Shown here: positions 24,114 to 36,129 of the stretch, piece by piece
How positions within the stretch are numbered: position 1 is the first letter of the stretch
Layout: every line of letters starts with the position of its first letter
Assembly: GCF_040954645.1 (NCBI RefSeq)
Contig: NC_092807.1
Coordinates: forward strand, 54,525,239 to 54,589,238
Direction: 5' to 3'
Source of the DNA: Diabrotica undecimpunctata
Taxonomy: Eukaryota > Arthropoda > Insecta > Coleoptera > Chrysomelidae
Length of the DNA stretch: 64,000 nucleotides
Made by a program: the position numbers and the translations under genes
Notes under the pieces: generated by a model
Seen by the model: only the letters and a program-made list of their open reading frames with translations
The model's database searches: none
What the model was told of the DNA's origin: nothing

Positions 24114-24743
24114 CATCTAATTTAGTTAACGATGTACGTCATCGGCGTCATAGCGTGTGACGTCACATGATACCAACACGAAATATTTAGGGTGTAGGTG
24201 TGTTCTTTTTTAGAATCACTTTACCGAGTACACTGGCATTACAGCCACTAGACATATTTTATTATATACGCGTAGAACTAATATTTAAAAGTTTCTATTA
24301 ATGTTAACTTAAAGAAATACACAATAATATGTTTCATTTAATTTGTATAAATGCATTATAAATCGTTTTTATCAAGAACATTTGTTCGGAACACACTGTA
24401 ACTGTAATTGAACGAAGGTAAAATTTTGGCATAAATTGGTAACACCTATTTGACAGTTGCGGTGTTGACACTTTTTGTACTTTATTATTTTAAATATTAA
24501 AGTGAATACCTCTTGTTTTATATTTTTACTATTTAATAAAATCTGTTCTTTTTAGAACAAAATTAGTGTGTTTTATTTCAAAAATGTCATGTAAGAATTT
24601 AAATAGTCGTTGTAAAGAGTATATTAATAATTATGTGACCTATTTGATTTAAAATGGATTCAGGATTTTTTTATACTTTGGCAACTATGTCAACTTCAAT
24701 CTCTGACGTATATAATGACGTAAATCGTTATCTAAATTAGATG
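24114..24743. mobile_element. MITE-like element with 29-bp TIRs
   Basis: CATCTAATTTAGTTAACGAT at 24114 is inverted at 24743 with two mismatches over 29 bases (TTAACGATG versus ATAACGATT). Internal size is about 570 bp and no frame is present. A CRE-like palindrome (gtgacgtcac) lies at about 24158. I could not settle a target duplication. Confidence 0.65.
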
Positions 24744-25191
24744 GACTGTAATTCTTTAATAAATTACCGAACAATAAATGACATTTCGAATAATGACAGT
24801 AAAATCATAATGAAGATAATAGAGATAAAACAAACTTCTTGCTCTCTCAGTGGCATATTAGGTTCCCCTAACGTTGGCAATTACATAGGCGAGTTATTCA
24901 CGGTCTTCAACTAATCTAAATGGTTACGACACTGCATATTCCTGTCCAATCGCGAAAGTTCTTCAGCTATGACATCTGCTTTTTTCCAATTCCTCTGCAG
25001 CCCTTGATTTTACCTTTTATAGAGGTATCATGAAAGGTGAAACAACCTTACTTTGAATAAATATAATGTAAAATGGTCGAAGATTTCTAGAAAAATACGA
25101 TTTATTTAACTTAAACAGAAAAAAAGTTAAAAAATTACAGGATTATAATGAAGTATCATAGCGCAGCTCATTTAGATAAAAATTAGAATAA
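24744..25191. other. Spacer, no gene seen
   Basis: Ordinary AT-rich sequence. Confidence 0.4.
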
Positions 25192-28100
25192 TATACTAAC
25201 CCAAGTTCCGAGGAGGAGGTTGTCAATCCTCTACCGGACGCGTCCCCAGGTGGCGGATAGGGGAATGCCTCCCAGATATGGGTGGTATCGGGGAAATGAA
25301 ATACCCGACGCGGACCAAAACTGACAACAGTAGCGTCTGACCCAGAGTGGGCGGCTGAACAATAGGTCCTCCAAAAGGGGGTTGTGGCGTTAGGCGTTAG
25401 CAACCTAGCACACTTAAAAAAATCCAAGGGCTAACGAACAATTGGCAGAAATGAAAAATTTTAAAATTAATCCCCGGGTGGCAATCCACACCTCCGAAGG
25501 AGGGAGCCCCATCGGATACGGGGGGGGGGCACTTCTGCTTTGAGTTCAACAAACCCGGCTTCGAAACTCAACCGAAGACAAAGACAGAGAAAACTAAGAA
25601 TCGGCACATGGAATGTGCAGGGCTGGAGAACAAAAGCCAGTGAAGTAACATCAGAATTCGAAAAGATGAATCTCGATATCCTCGTCACAACGGAAACAAA
25701 AAAGAAAGGAAACGCCACGGAAAGAATAGGGGAACTAATCCATTGTTGGAGCGGAGTAGAAAAGAAAGACCGCGCAAAAGCTGGAGTTGGAATTCTACTA
25801 AAGAAGAAATGGGAAAAATCTATAGACGATTGGGAACCCATAAACGAGAGAATTGCCAAACTGAAAATCAAGATGTATGGCAGAGAAATTATAATACTAG
25901 CAACATACGGTCCAACGGAAGACAGTCCAGCCAATGAGAAAGAACGATTTATCGAACAACTTCAAGAACAAATGGATAAGAGAAAACCTAAACAAGAAAT
26001 AATAATAGTGGGGGATCTAAATGGAAGAGTCGGAAGAAAAGACAATGACAGAACAGTTGGTCCATTTGGAGAAGACACAATTAACGACAACGGAGAAAGA
26101 TTGGTAGAACTATGTGAAGTAAATGATTTGAAAATTATGAACGGATTTTACAAACACAAAAATATACATAAGTACACATGGACTCAAGAGACAAGAAAAC
26201 TAAGATCCATTATTGACTACATTATCATGAACCACAAAAGCTCCATCAAAGTGAAAGACATCAGAGTGAAAAGAGGGGCAGAGTGTGGAACAGATCATAA
26301 ACTTGTGGTGGCATGGATGGAATTCCCCTATATCTGGACAAAACAAAAACATACATCGATTGTTACAACGGGAACGACAATAAACGAAAAGAGGCTCAAA
26401 TTACATCTATTGCAGGAAGAATCAATAAAAGATTTATACAAAAGAAGACTAGACCAAAAACTAGAAGAATTCAGATATGACACGTTAGATGAAATGCATG
26501 AACACATAAAAACCTGCCTGATTTCAGCGGCCTTAGAAGCTCTTGGAGAAGACGACCAAAGGAACACCCATCAGAATATCCAATTAAGGGAAGACACATT
26601 AAAATGCATAAAAGAAAAGAAAAAACTACACATAAAATACCTAAACACCAAAAAACAGGAAGACTTAGACCTATATAGAGCGAAAAACAGAGAGGTAAAG
26701 AAAAGAGTAACAAATGAAAAGAACGAACGATGGGAACAAGCATGCACAGAGATAGAACGACATATCGGAGGAACGAGAAATTCAGAATCATGGCGAATAT
26801 TAAAAGCACTTCAACGAAATAAGACAGAGAAAACCCAGATCGGCAAAATTAGTGAAAACGAGTGGCAAGAATACTACGTAGAACTACTTACAGAAAACCG
26901 TCCCCAATTTCAGGAAGAGAATATAGAACATGCAGGAAATGGGGCATACGACCAGATAGAAATAAGCCTGGCAGAAGTTAAGAGAGCAATCAAGACATTG
27001 AAAAACAAAAAAGCCAAAGGACCCGGAGGAATACCAAACGAACTAATTAAAAACGAAACGGAAAAGTTATTTCGCATGCTACATAGAATGTTCGAAAGAG
27101 GACTAAATGGAGAAGAAATACCTGCGGAATGGACACAAGCATACATCACATCCATACATAAGAAAGGAAACAGGAAAAAATGTGAAAACTATAGAGGAAT
27201 TAGTATAATATCGTCGGTAGGTAGACTTTACGGGAAAATTATTAAAGAAAAACTAGAAACTGAAATAATAGGAAAAATTGGAGAAGACCAAGCAGGGTTC
27301 ACAGTAGGAAAATCATGCCTAGATCATACGTACACATTAGAACAACTGATAGAGAAGAAAATGGCAAAAGGTAGACCGGTCCATCTGGCCTTTGTTGATC
27401 TAAAGAAAGCATATGACTCAATACCTAGAGTCAAATTATGGGAAGCAATGAATGATCTCGGAATCCGACAAACACTAATAAAAGCAGTTAAAGCACTATA
27501 CAAAGAAAACAAAGTAGCTATTAAATGTGGAAATAAAGCCTACAATCCATTTAAGACGACAAAAGGACTTCTACAAGGCTGTGCTACGTCCCCTACTCTG
27601 TTTAAAATATTCTTGGAAAAGACACTCAAACCATGGAGGAGAAAGTGCGAAGGAATGGGCATACCAGTAAGAGACGAATACCTATACACCTTAAGTTTTG
27701 CCGACGATCAAGTAGTCATCGCACAAGATGAAGAAGATCTCAGCTTTATGCTCAGAAAACTAGAAGAAGAATATAAAAACAACGGAATGGAAATAAACTT
27801 AGAGAAAACCGAATACCTAACAACAGAAAACAAGGATATGAGAAACCTAGAGATAGACGAGGGAAGACAAATAAATGGAACAGATAAATTCAAGTATTTA
27901 GGAACCATAATATCGAACCAGGGAACAACAGAAGAAGATATAAACAACAGACTGAGACAAACAAGAAACTGTATAAGACAACTAAACTCAGTGTTGTGGG
28001 ATAAGAACATTACGATAAAGACAAAAAAGAGAATATATAACACCCTGACAAGAAGTATCCTGACTTATGGGTCCGAAAACTGGACAATAAACAAGAGAAA

Positions 28101-28620
28101 TAGAGGTAGAATAAGAGCAGTAGAAATGGAGTTCCTGAGGAGAAGCTGTAGACTTACAAAAAGAGACAGAATTGAAAACGCAGAGATTAAGCGGAGAATG
28201 GGAGTGCAATCAGACATATCGACTATCGACATATCGACATATCGACAATCGACTATATAGAGGAGAAGAGACTATCCTGGTACGGCCACGTCAGAAGAGC
28301 GGACAGAGGACGCTGGATAAACAAAATCACAGAATGGAGCCCGATTGGAAGAAGAAAGAGAGGAAGACCCCGAAGGTCATTCAGAGATGAAATCGACGAG
28401 GCTATGGAGAAAAGAACCCTGCGAGATGGAGACTGGAATGATAGGGAAAATTGGAGAAAACGGTTAAGTGAAGGAAGACAGTGAAAACTGTGGAAATCCT
28501 TAGTAGTAGTATACTAACCCAAGTAAGACCTAAAATAATGAGCAGTTTGCAAAATATAGATTGCCATGATGGTTGCAAACATCCGAAACGGATAGGCACT
28601 ACAACAAGAAGAAGAAGGTT
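25192..28620 (+). mobile_element. RTE-like LINE, nearly complete
   Basis: The element comprises a GC-richer 5' region (25200-25540, with a 10-base G run at 25520-25529), one long endonuclease-RT frame, and a 3' end running into a short GAAGAAGAAG tail at about 28608-28618. The 15-base string tatactaacccaagt occurs at both 25192-25206 and 28510-28524. I could not find a clear target duplication. It is the best-preserved LINE in the window. Confidence 0.8.
25540..28260 (+). CDS. LINE endonuclease-reverse transcriptase (RTE-like), frameshifted at 3' end
   Basis: This 906-codon frame encodes an apurinic-type endonuclease followed by a reverse transcriptase, which nick the target and copy the element's RNA there. 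Endonuclease motifs: GTWNVQG (about residue 24), TTETKKKG, VGDLNGRVG, DYIIMN and GTDHKLV (about 250). RT motifs: KKAKGPGGIPNELIK, SIHKKGNRKKCENYRGISI, DQAGFTVGKSCLDH, FVDLKKAYDSIPR (about 617), LLQGCATSPTLF and FADD (about 720). All catalytic residues look intact. No ATG precedes the endonuclease motif; the frame is open from 25471, so initiation is non-ATG or upstream across the G run. A short duplicated 'atatcgac' stretch near 28215-28250 shifts the frame; the normal C-terminus (YIEEKRLSWYGHVRRADRGR ... GRRKRGRPRR) continues in another frame to TGA 28482-28484. Confidence 0.9.
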   Translation: MSSTNPASKLNRRQRQRKLRIGTWNVQGWRTKASEVTSEFEKMNLDILVTTETKKKGNATERIGELIHCWSGVEKKDRAKAGVGILLKKKWEKSIDDWEPINERIAKLKIKMYGREIIILATYGPTEDSPANEKERFIEQLQEQMDKRKPKQEIIIVGDLNGRVGRKDNDRTVGPFGEDTINDNGERLVELCEVNDLKIMNGFYKHKNIHKYTWTQETRKLRSIIDYIIMNHKSSIKVKDIRVKRGAECGTDHKLVVAWMEFPYIWTKQKHTSIVTTGTTINEKRLKLHLLQEESIKDLYKRRLDQKLEEFRYDTLDEMHEHIKTCLISAALEALGEDDQRNTHQNIQLREDTLKCIKEKKKLHIKYLNTKKQEDLDLYRAKNREVKKRVTNEKNERWEQACTEIERHIGGTRNSESWRILKALQRNKTEKTQIGKISENEWQEYYVELLTENRPQFQEENIEHAGNGAYDQIEISLAEVKRAIKTLKNKKAKGPGGIPNELIKNETEKLFRMLHRMFERGLNGEEIPAEWTQAYITSIHKKGNRKKCENYRGISIISSVGRLYGKIIKEKLETEIIGKIGEDQAGFTVGKSCLDHTYTLEQLIEKKMAKGRPVHLAFVDLKKAYDSIPRVKLWEAMNDLGIRQTLIKAVKALYKENKVAIKCGNKAYNPFKTTKGLLQGCATSPTLFKIFLEKTLKPWRRKCEGMGIPVRDEYLYTLSFADDQVVIAQDEEDLSFMLRKLEEEYKNNGMEINLEKTEYLTTENKDMRNLEIDEGRQINGTDKFKYLGTIISNQGTTEEDINNRLRQTRNCIRQLNSVLWDKNITIKTKKRIYNTLTRSILTYGSENWTINKRNRGRIRAVEMEFLRRSCRLTKRDRIENAEIKRRMGVQSDISTIDISTYRQSTI

Positions 28621-28825
28621 TACATGGAGAAAATATCTTGAATAAAAATTAAACGAGACTTATTAACCCATGTGACTACTATTCGTTGAGAATATATGTA
28701 ACGGTTCCTTTATAAAGGAATACATAAACATATACCTAAAAAAACTACTTTTCAATTAAAAATCAATAAAATACTATCTTATTGTTAGACAAGAGTCAAT
28801 GATTAGGATCAAAGAATTAAGATTA

Positions 28826-29021
28826 TATAGGCGAGCCACCTGTGAGTTAGACCACCATTTGAAGAGATCAAGAATATACATAAGAAATAACTATCACAAC
28901 AAATAAGCACGCAACCACAAATCTATAGGCGAGCCATCTGTGAGTCAGACCACCATTTAAAGAGATCGAGAATATACATAAGAAATATCTATCACAAAAA
29001 ATAAGCACGCAACTACAAATC
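28826..29021. repeat. Tandem duplication, 98-bp unit, two copies
   Basis: Units 28826-28923 and 28924-29021 start 'tataggcgagcca' and differ at only a handful of bases. Confidence 0.88.
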
Positions 29022-29630
29022 CCATGACAACGTGTTATAAAAAACGACGGCATCAAAGCAGTGAACGAATTTGTATACCTGGGAGCGCTCCTTAACACGG
29101 AAAATAATACTACCGCAGAGATAAACCACAGAATTTTTACGGCAAACAGATAGTATTTCCTCCTCCTTAGATCCACAATTATATCGAGAAATACAAAAAT
29201 AAAATTCTACAAAACAATAATACGCCCAGTCCTAACATATATGGTTACAGACCTGGACTCTAACAAAAAATAATAAAAACATGTTAGGATATTTCGAAAG
29301 AAACGTACTAAGGCGAATCTATGGAGTAGTGAATGACAATGGAGTGTGGAAATGACGATACAACTTCAAACTTTATCTAAAGGAACCCTATATCGTAAAA
29401 CCTATTAAGATAGGACGTCTAAGGTGGATAGGGCATGTAATGCGGATTGAACAAAATGACCCACGTAGAAAAATGCTTGAAAACATTGATGAGGACATGA
29501 GAAATATGGTAATACGTGCTTGGCAGAGAAAGGCGATGGATAGAGACGACTGGAGAGAAATTATTGAGGAGGCTACGACTCACGCAGGATTGTAAAGCCA
29601 GAATGATGATAATAACTAACACAACAGTCC
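29022..29630 (+). pseudogene. LINE RT C-terminal fragment, decayed
   Basis: A plus-strand remnant of the end of an RTE/BovB-like LINE protein: NEFVYLGALLNTENNTTAEI ('F.YLG..+......EI..R'), then YFLLLRSTII, IKFYKTIIRPVLTY ('K...Y.T..RPVL.Y'), and after several stops KIGRLRWIGHVMRIEQNDPR and a DRDDWREIIEEATTHAGL tail. At least five stops or shifts. It is 5' truncated as LINE copies often are; no clear tail or duplication was found. Confidence 0.72.
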
Positions 29631-30590
29631 ATCACAGTAAACCGCAGAACCGTATAGATAAACTAAATGACGAGTGGACCTCTTTGCTTTATAAATTAAG
29701 ACTGACATCAGAAACATATACAAAGAATAAAAAATAAGGAACGATATGAAAATATGAAAAAAACCCCTGAGAGTGAAAGAAGCTATGGGAAGACAAAATG
29801 ATCAGATAAATTATAAACAGGAAAAATCATATTCGTGAAATACAAAAATAGAAATCCAATTAAAAGAAAATAAAAAATCTTACCAAGAGTTATTTTTATT
29901 ACGATTATGAGTGTTTAAGGTTTAATATATTTTTTTTAATAGTCCCTAGGAAAGATAGTTTTGACAACATAAAATTAGCGTGAGATGCTTAGTTACAAGT
30001 TTCACAAACAGTTGTCCTGCAAACGTCTACTTTCAAAATTTCAGATAGAGATAAGTAATGAACTATCGTACTTTATGAGAGCCCTTCATATTTTTCTATG
30101 TATATCTACAAACAGTTCTAGATTTTTTCTTCTTCTTTTACTTCTCCTTCTTCGGAAAAAGGTAGACTTTTGACTCTTGTTCATACATTATTGCAAAAAA
30201 AATCCACGTAATAACCGTCTAATATCATGATGCATCTGTCAAAAAAATAATTTAATATAAACTTCTAAAAACTAAAATATTACTTAAAATTTAGTTACGA
30301 TTCATTCGTATCCAGTCACGTCACATAAAGCATCATTAATGGTACTTATCGCTGCTTGATGAAGATTCCAAATTCTAAGTAGAGACCGCTACAATATTTT
30401 TTATGTACATTGTAAGTAAATTATTTAAATAATGACACTTAAGGTCTTGCGTATATTTCGTACCTTACATAAAGAAAGTCAAATGGTAAAAGAGAAATTA
30501 CTTATATTTATGTGCAAAAGTTGAAAAACGGTTTTACCTTTTATTAGAAAACAAAAATTACTTTAAAAAGAGTAAATACAAAGAATATGT
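29631..30590. other. No recognisable gene
   Basis: AT-rich; a CTT-rich run at about 30128-30155 in the frame 29985-30173 is not a gene. Confidence 0.4.
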
Positions 30591-30594
30591 ATTC

Positions 30595-31180
30595 ACTCTT
30601 AATGCTGAGACGTCATTTTCATCTTTAAGTGTAATCTTGATCGGACAATTTTTACCTTGTACTGATTGTCCAAGCTTAAATATTTTGAGTTCATTGACAT
30701 TCACACTAGTATTCAAACTTTGAATTATTGTTTGGACTTCCTGTGTATCATTATCATTGCGACTATTGGGAGGGAGCTAAGTATTTTGCTCTGGTACACC
30801 AAATAAAATAGCACGGCGTTTGCGTTTTATACACTCATTTATTTCCTGAATGACTTCTTTCATAACCAACATGGCTGAAGAATTCTTCATTGATTGGTTT
30901 TCATTTTTAAGTGTTTGAATGTCAGTTTGTAAAGTTAGAATTAATGCTTTCAGATCTTTTATTTGGTTCCCAACCTGTCTACAACTCCAATGCAACACCA
31001 ATCGAATCCTTTATCATTATTATTATATAATTCTAGTTCTACATTACTAACATTCACACAGGTATGTCTAAAAATTTTATTGCAAATGGAACATTTTATC
31101 ATTAAATTCAATGTATACGATTTACTACAGCAGGAACAAATCATATTCGAAGTCGAAGGCATGATAAAAGCCGTTGAAGA
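30595..31180 (-). pseudogene. LINE ORF1 relic: PHD-like finger, coiled coil, RRM-like end
   Basis: From about 31162 downwards the minus strand reads MICSCCSKSYTLNLMIKCSI then CNKIFRHTCVN, a Cys/His finger like the N-terminal PHD-type finger of several insect LINE ORF1 proteins. After a frameshift it continues as a coiled coil (QIKDLKALILTLQTDIQTLK), then KRKRRAILFGVPEQN and, past a stop, NELKIFKLGQSVQGKNCPIK and ITLKDENDVSALRV, the pattern of the RNA-binding domain of L1-like ORF1 ('R..++.GVPE ... R.G......RP+++.L'). It probably bound element RNA; it is broken by one frameshift and one stop. No matching ORF2 is next to it. Confidence 0.65.
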
Positions 31181-32960
31181 TACGCCTATGTATTTATACA
31201 GTAATTAAGAATTCTCGTTTTTATTATTATCTTAATTGGTGTTATAATTTGTAAGTTAGGACGTATAAATACTAAAAATTGAATAAAAAATCTATCAAAA
31301 ACTACTTTTAGGAAGATAAATATCTTACTGTTATGTCCGTATATTTAACTGCAAAAATATTTGTGTAGCTTCACAATCACTTCATTACACTATTATAGTG
31401 ACATTGTCACTGGGAAGTTTTATTTCTCTTTTTTTTAATTTTCGCTCAATGCAGGCATGTACAGAATCTACCTCCATTTGGGTATGTCCAACTTCTAAGT
31501 ACTTCTGGTAAATCCGAACCTCATAGAGCATACTAAAGTTTAATAATGCATTCGCCATAACTTTATTTCGATTTTGAGCCGTGCATCTATCAGAGTATAT
31601 TACAATGTCTTTCTCATCAGCCGTGATGGTGCTAGCTTAACTACTTGAAAATCCGTTTGAAGGCTAATTATATCGCCTTTAAAAGCACGTTCCTTTTCTG
31701 CTCCTTTTTCGGATCGAGCGTGGTTCTTACGTTCTTGATGTTCCTGCCACTCTTCCTCTGCCACATTTCCTAAATAATAACTTGCACATAGATTGCATGG
31801 ATCTTGTTTTACATTAAACAATTAAATATTTTAATCTTTTATAATATTCGAGGTTTTTCATGGAGGTTTTCGGCTCAAAGGCGAGGACTCTATTTTTTGA
31901 CATCTAGTTGTATATAATTTATATACATAATATTATATTTTCAGAAAAACAGGCTGTAGGTATATTTTGCTTGTATTCTTTTGACTATACTGAGATGTCA
32001 GTCATTTTTGGAAGAATATTCAGAAATTCCTTTAAATAGTTACTTGGATGGCTTCTCCTCTTTCTGGCCGCAATGTTACATAAGGTAAGCTGTAAGTGCT
32101 TTCTTTTACCCAATTTTAAACCATTCTGTATCCAACGCCCAAAGTCTTTATGAACATCTCTCTACATACTTGCAAACTTTCATCGTCATTACTTAACACA
32201 TACTTAAGAGTATTAATGCGTCTCGAATCAGTCTCAAGAGTACACCGTTTTTTTGCTATTTTTTTAAAATTGCCAAAAACAAATGTCTTACGTTCTGACC
32301 AAGTGAGACTCCAAAATCTTTTAAAAATTGATAGTTGTTGATTTTTTGTAAACTCTTTGCAATGCCTTGTTTTAGAACGTTTACAGGCTTCTTTATTGCA
32401 CCCGACTTTAATTTTCCGTTCTTTCCTTGGTGTATCTTGTACCATTGATTCCCCACTCTTTCTAAATCCTACGTATGATTTTCCTTCCATTCTTAGTTGT
32501 TTATTAATATTTCGCTTCCATTGACTAGGTTTAGCTTTTCTTCCGGGTGTAGAATTGTGTTATAGAGGTAGTACCTTTTATTGGAACGACCACATCGAGC
32601 GTAATAGACAAGAGATGGTTCTTGATAACTGGTCCTCATAAGACACCTAACTCTCACTTATGGCTTCACGTGCCACACCCCGGGCAACTGCATTGGTCTG
32701 CAGGCTAAACTAAGTGAGGGTAGCCAGATATGACGAAAATTTCACCGAGCGATTGCCGGTATAAGCAGTCCCCCACTTACTGACCAACGGCTTCGGGCGG
32801 ATGAGTTAGTAAGTGTTTAGGGCACTCTTTTATCCTGAGACTAAGAAATCGGTCTCGAAGGCAGATGAACCCTACAGAATGGTCAACGGCATAAGGATGC
32901 AGAGGGCAACGGGCAACCACTGCATTAAAGGCTCATAGAGTACCCCTAGTAACAATCATC

Positions 32961-34016
32961 ATGGCAGATATGCAAAGGAGAAGTACTGATCATGGACATC
33001 GGTTAACAAGATCCGGCAGGGGAAGCCAAATAGATAAATACAAGGCTTTTACTGTCGTAAACCTGCGAAACTCTTGTAATAAGAAAAATACAACCATAAA
33101 AATTGCTACATGGAATGTAAGTAGCTTATTCTCTTCGGGAAAATTAGATAACGCCGTGTTGGAAATGAATCGTTTGGGTATAGACATATTAGGAATGAGT
33201 GATACACAATGGCCAGGAAATATCAAATGTCCCACAAATAATCATGAAATGTTTTATTATGTCGGAAGTGACACCACAACCCATCGATACGGAGTTGAAG
33301 TCATGATCTTAAAAAAATGGAAAGATGCTGTAGTAAACTTTACTCCATACTCAGAGCGTGTAATGTTAATACAATCGAAAGATAAGTAGAACATAATAAA
33401 CATCATACAAGTCTACGCTCCTACAGCAGACAAAGACGAAGAGGAAATAGAACAATTCTATGATACTTTAAACGAGGTGATAAGAACAACAAAGAGACAA
33501 CACATTAACATAATAATGGGCGATCTGAACGCCAAGGTAGGTCAGAGTAAAGTTGTAGAAAATGTCGGTGAATATGGCTTAGGTAACAGAAATGAAAGGG
33601 GTGACCGTTTAGTTCAGTTTTGTCAAAGTGAAGATTTAATAATAACTAATACATTCTTTAAATTACCCCCAAGGTGACTGTATACATGGACCTCACCTCA
33701 ACACACTCAAGAAAAAGTAATCAGAAACCAAATAGATTACATATTGGTGACAAAAAGATACCGTAATGCCGTGAAATCTACTAAAACTTATCCTGGAGCT
33801 GATATCGGTTCGGATCATAATCCAGTAGTATCTGTGATAGAAGCTAGACCAAAGAAAATAAGAAAAACCATCATCCCAGCGTTAGACTTAAGCCAGCTAA
33901 AAAGTGAACACCTACGACAAACAGTGCAAGAAGAAATAAACACCAGCCTCAGAATAGCAGAAAGTCAAATCCGCAGAAAAGACAATATAGATGAAGAACT
34001 TAAGTATACAGATTGA
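32961..34016 (+). pseudogene. LINE endonuclease domain with two in-frame stops
   Basis: From the ATG at 32961 one frame holds the whole endonuclease: KIATWNVSSLFSSGKLDNAV, DILGMSDTQWPG, IIQVYAPTADKDEEE, IIMGDLNAKVG, NQIDYILVT and GADIGSDHNPVV. The motifs resemble the BovB-type endonuclease (CFDP2-like). Premature stops are TAG 33387-33389 and TGA 33675-33677; the frame ends at 34014-34016 inside the TIR element that interrupts the LINE from 34009. Compared with the sister LINE at 39.96-47.92 kb, about 1 kb of linker and RT fingers is missing on the far side of that insertion. Confidence 0.85.
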
Positions 34017-34590
34017 ACGAATTTAAAACGGAACATACGAAATCAATGTATTTCGGCTCAACTCCGCTCTAGGTGGTTGGCCAACAAAAGGTTGTCAAAT
34101 AATTATATTATAAAAATCCAATACTTCAGCGGGCTACTGGATTCGGAACTCATTCAAGAACAAGTCAAAACTCCACCCAAATAGGTTGCCTAGAATCACT
34201 GAAAAAACTAGACTTAAAAGCAGTTATTATGCTGTCAATCCACTTATCGCTTCCTTATAGTCCAAGAGATAGGGCCGAATTTATAATGTTAACTATTAAA
34301 TATTTTTGGTATAACAAATAGTAATTTTACTTATTTTTTATTACAATAAAAAGGTTTTTAAATTTACATTGCATAAATAATGATTGTTCAGATATAAGAA
34401 AAATTTGATTTATTATTACATTAATAATCAAATACAAAATATATTATTTCTATTTATCAATAGGTAAAATTCAATTTGTAGAATTCCTTTAACATTTTAT
34501 AAATAATTATTAATAAAAATCAATTTAATAGTGGAATTATCAATTTTTTAAGTTTTGAAATTTACTTTGTAGATATTTTCAATATTTTTT

Positions 34591-35089
34591 TGACGTGACA
34601 ACGTCTTAAATTAGGTTGTGGCTCGGAGTCATTCATGAAAAAGTGTAACGCCCGCTCACGTCTGTTACAGTGAGTCACCGAACGAGAGAGAGGCCCGCCG
34701 GACCGGCGAATGCCTTGCGTCTCTCTCCCACTCAAACATGATCGGTCCGCTGCGCGCGCAGCACTAGAGAATTAGGCGCGTTGAATCGGTGCGTGCTTCC
34801 GTGCTTGTGTCTCTGTCTTTCTCGGGCGTTCTTGGCGTTCAAGACACATTACAGCAGAAACACCTTTCATTTCATATTTCTCCTATCATCGTCCTATCCT
34901 CAACAAAATCACTCAAATAGAAATTAGTTAAGTTTAAGTTTACATGTACAATGTTTTAGTAAACAAAATATATTTCTATAGTTAAAATTTGTGCAATTCT
35001 TATTTTCATTCAATTCCTTGTTCCTATTGTGCAATTTAATAATATTCATATCAATAAATATTCTACCGAGAAAAAGACGTTGTCACGTA
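34591..35089. mobile_element. Inverted-repeat unit with GC-rich core (MITE-like)
   Basis: ACGTGACAACGTCTT near 34593 is inverted at 35075-35089. Between them, 34640-34850 is strikingly GC- and CpG-rich (cccgccggaccggcg, gctgcgcgcgcagc) in an otherwise AT-rich window. No frame. It could be a nested MITE or the promoter/leader of a larger element. Confidence 0.55.
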
Positions 35090-35218
35090 AAATCTTCGCC
35101 CGTAAAACCTTACAGGTTGACTTTACAGGCAACCGATTTTTTTTTAACTTTCAAATTGATTGAATTTTTTTTCATTAGTTAATTATAATTTTACAAATTC
35201 TGTTTGGACATTAATTTT

Positions 35219-35259
35219 GCATCATTATTATTTTAAAATATTAAAATAATAATGATGCG
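35219..35259. repeat. Near-perfect palindrome
   Basis: GCATCATTATTATTTTA and its inverse with a short AT centre, about 17-bp arms. Confidence 0.85.
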
Positions 35260-35499
35260 CGTTCATTTAGATCAGTAATTCTAGACGCATGCGCTAAATG
35301 TAATAAGTATCAAGATGCTTTTATTCAACTTAGATTTGACTGATTTCGATTGTAATGAAGTTTTTGAAACCTTAGTCACTTATATGGAACAGGACTGACG
35401 AGAACAATTCCAAAAAGAAAAGTAAACGATGTCAGATTTTTACTATTTAACCGGCAGTATAAGTTGCATGATGTGAACGAGCCTTAAAAAAAACTAAAA

Positions 35500-35878
35500 A
35501 ATTTCGATGCTTCAAGCTTACCACCATGTCAAGATGAATTACACCAACATCTACTGCGAGCTCATTATATTTTAAATATTTGGACAAATGCTCATAAAAA
35601 AGTACCAACAGAATTGATTGTTGATGAACATGGTTGGGAGTTTGAAGATGAAACATAAATTCAAATGGTTTAGTGGACCTCAGATGCCAGAATCAGTTCG
35701 AGAAGTAGTGATTGAAAATGAAGCAGATAATGAATGTGATATTATTGAAAGTGAAAGTGACGAAGATGATGAATGTGATAACATCAATGAGAGTGAGAAA
35801 AATGACGAAGTTTTTCTAAATTTTTTTTTCTTATCGGAAAAATCGTTTGAAAATTTTTGGAAAAAAATCATGGTATAA
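35500..35878 (+). pseudogene. C-terminal relic of an arthropod transposon-borne protein, function unknown
   Basis: Two frames joined by a shift near 35655 give PPCQDELHQHLLRAHYILNI, then ELIVDEHGWEFEDET, then HKFKWFSGPQMPESVREVV and an acidic tail (SESDEDDE). The order 'L-P-P-x-x-x-x-x-x-x-H-x-x-R-x-x-Y' then 'G-W' then 'W-F-x-G-x-Q-x-P' resembles a protein often seen in arthropod mobile elements. I cannot name it. The tail runs into a poly-T stretch at 35821. It lies inside the TIR element at 34009-36708 and may be its own gene. Confidence 0.4.
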
Positions 35879-36129
35879 CTTACAGAAAATTGAAAGGATT
35901 CTACAAATTAGATTTTACCTCAAAAAATTACGAAAATTTTCATTTACGGAAATTTTTTTGGAAAATTTTGAGGAAAACTCTACTTGACGCTTCTCAGAAT
36001 AGTAACAGCAGTGAGCATAAAAATTTTCAAATCAATCGGTATAAAAATATCATAATAAAATCAGTTTGAAAATTGTTGCCGAGACCTAAAATGCGCAGGC
36101 AAGTGGTACATTTGACCCCGTTTTGTGGC

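Noticed and set aside
24150..24170. gtgacgtcac palindrome as a functional CRE
   Set aside because: It lies inside a MITE-like element with no gene beside it; a chance palindrome cannot be excluded.
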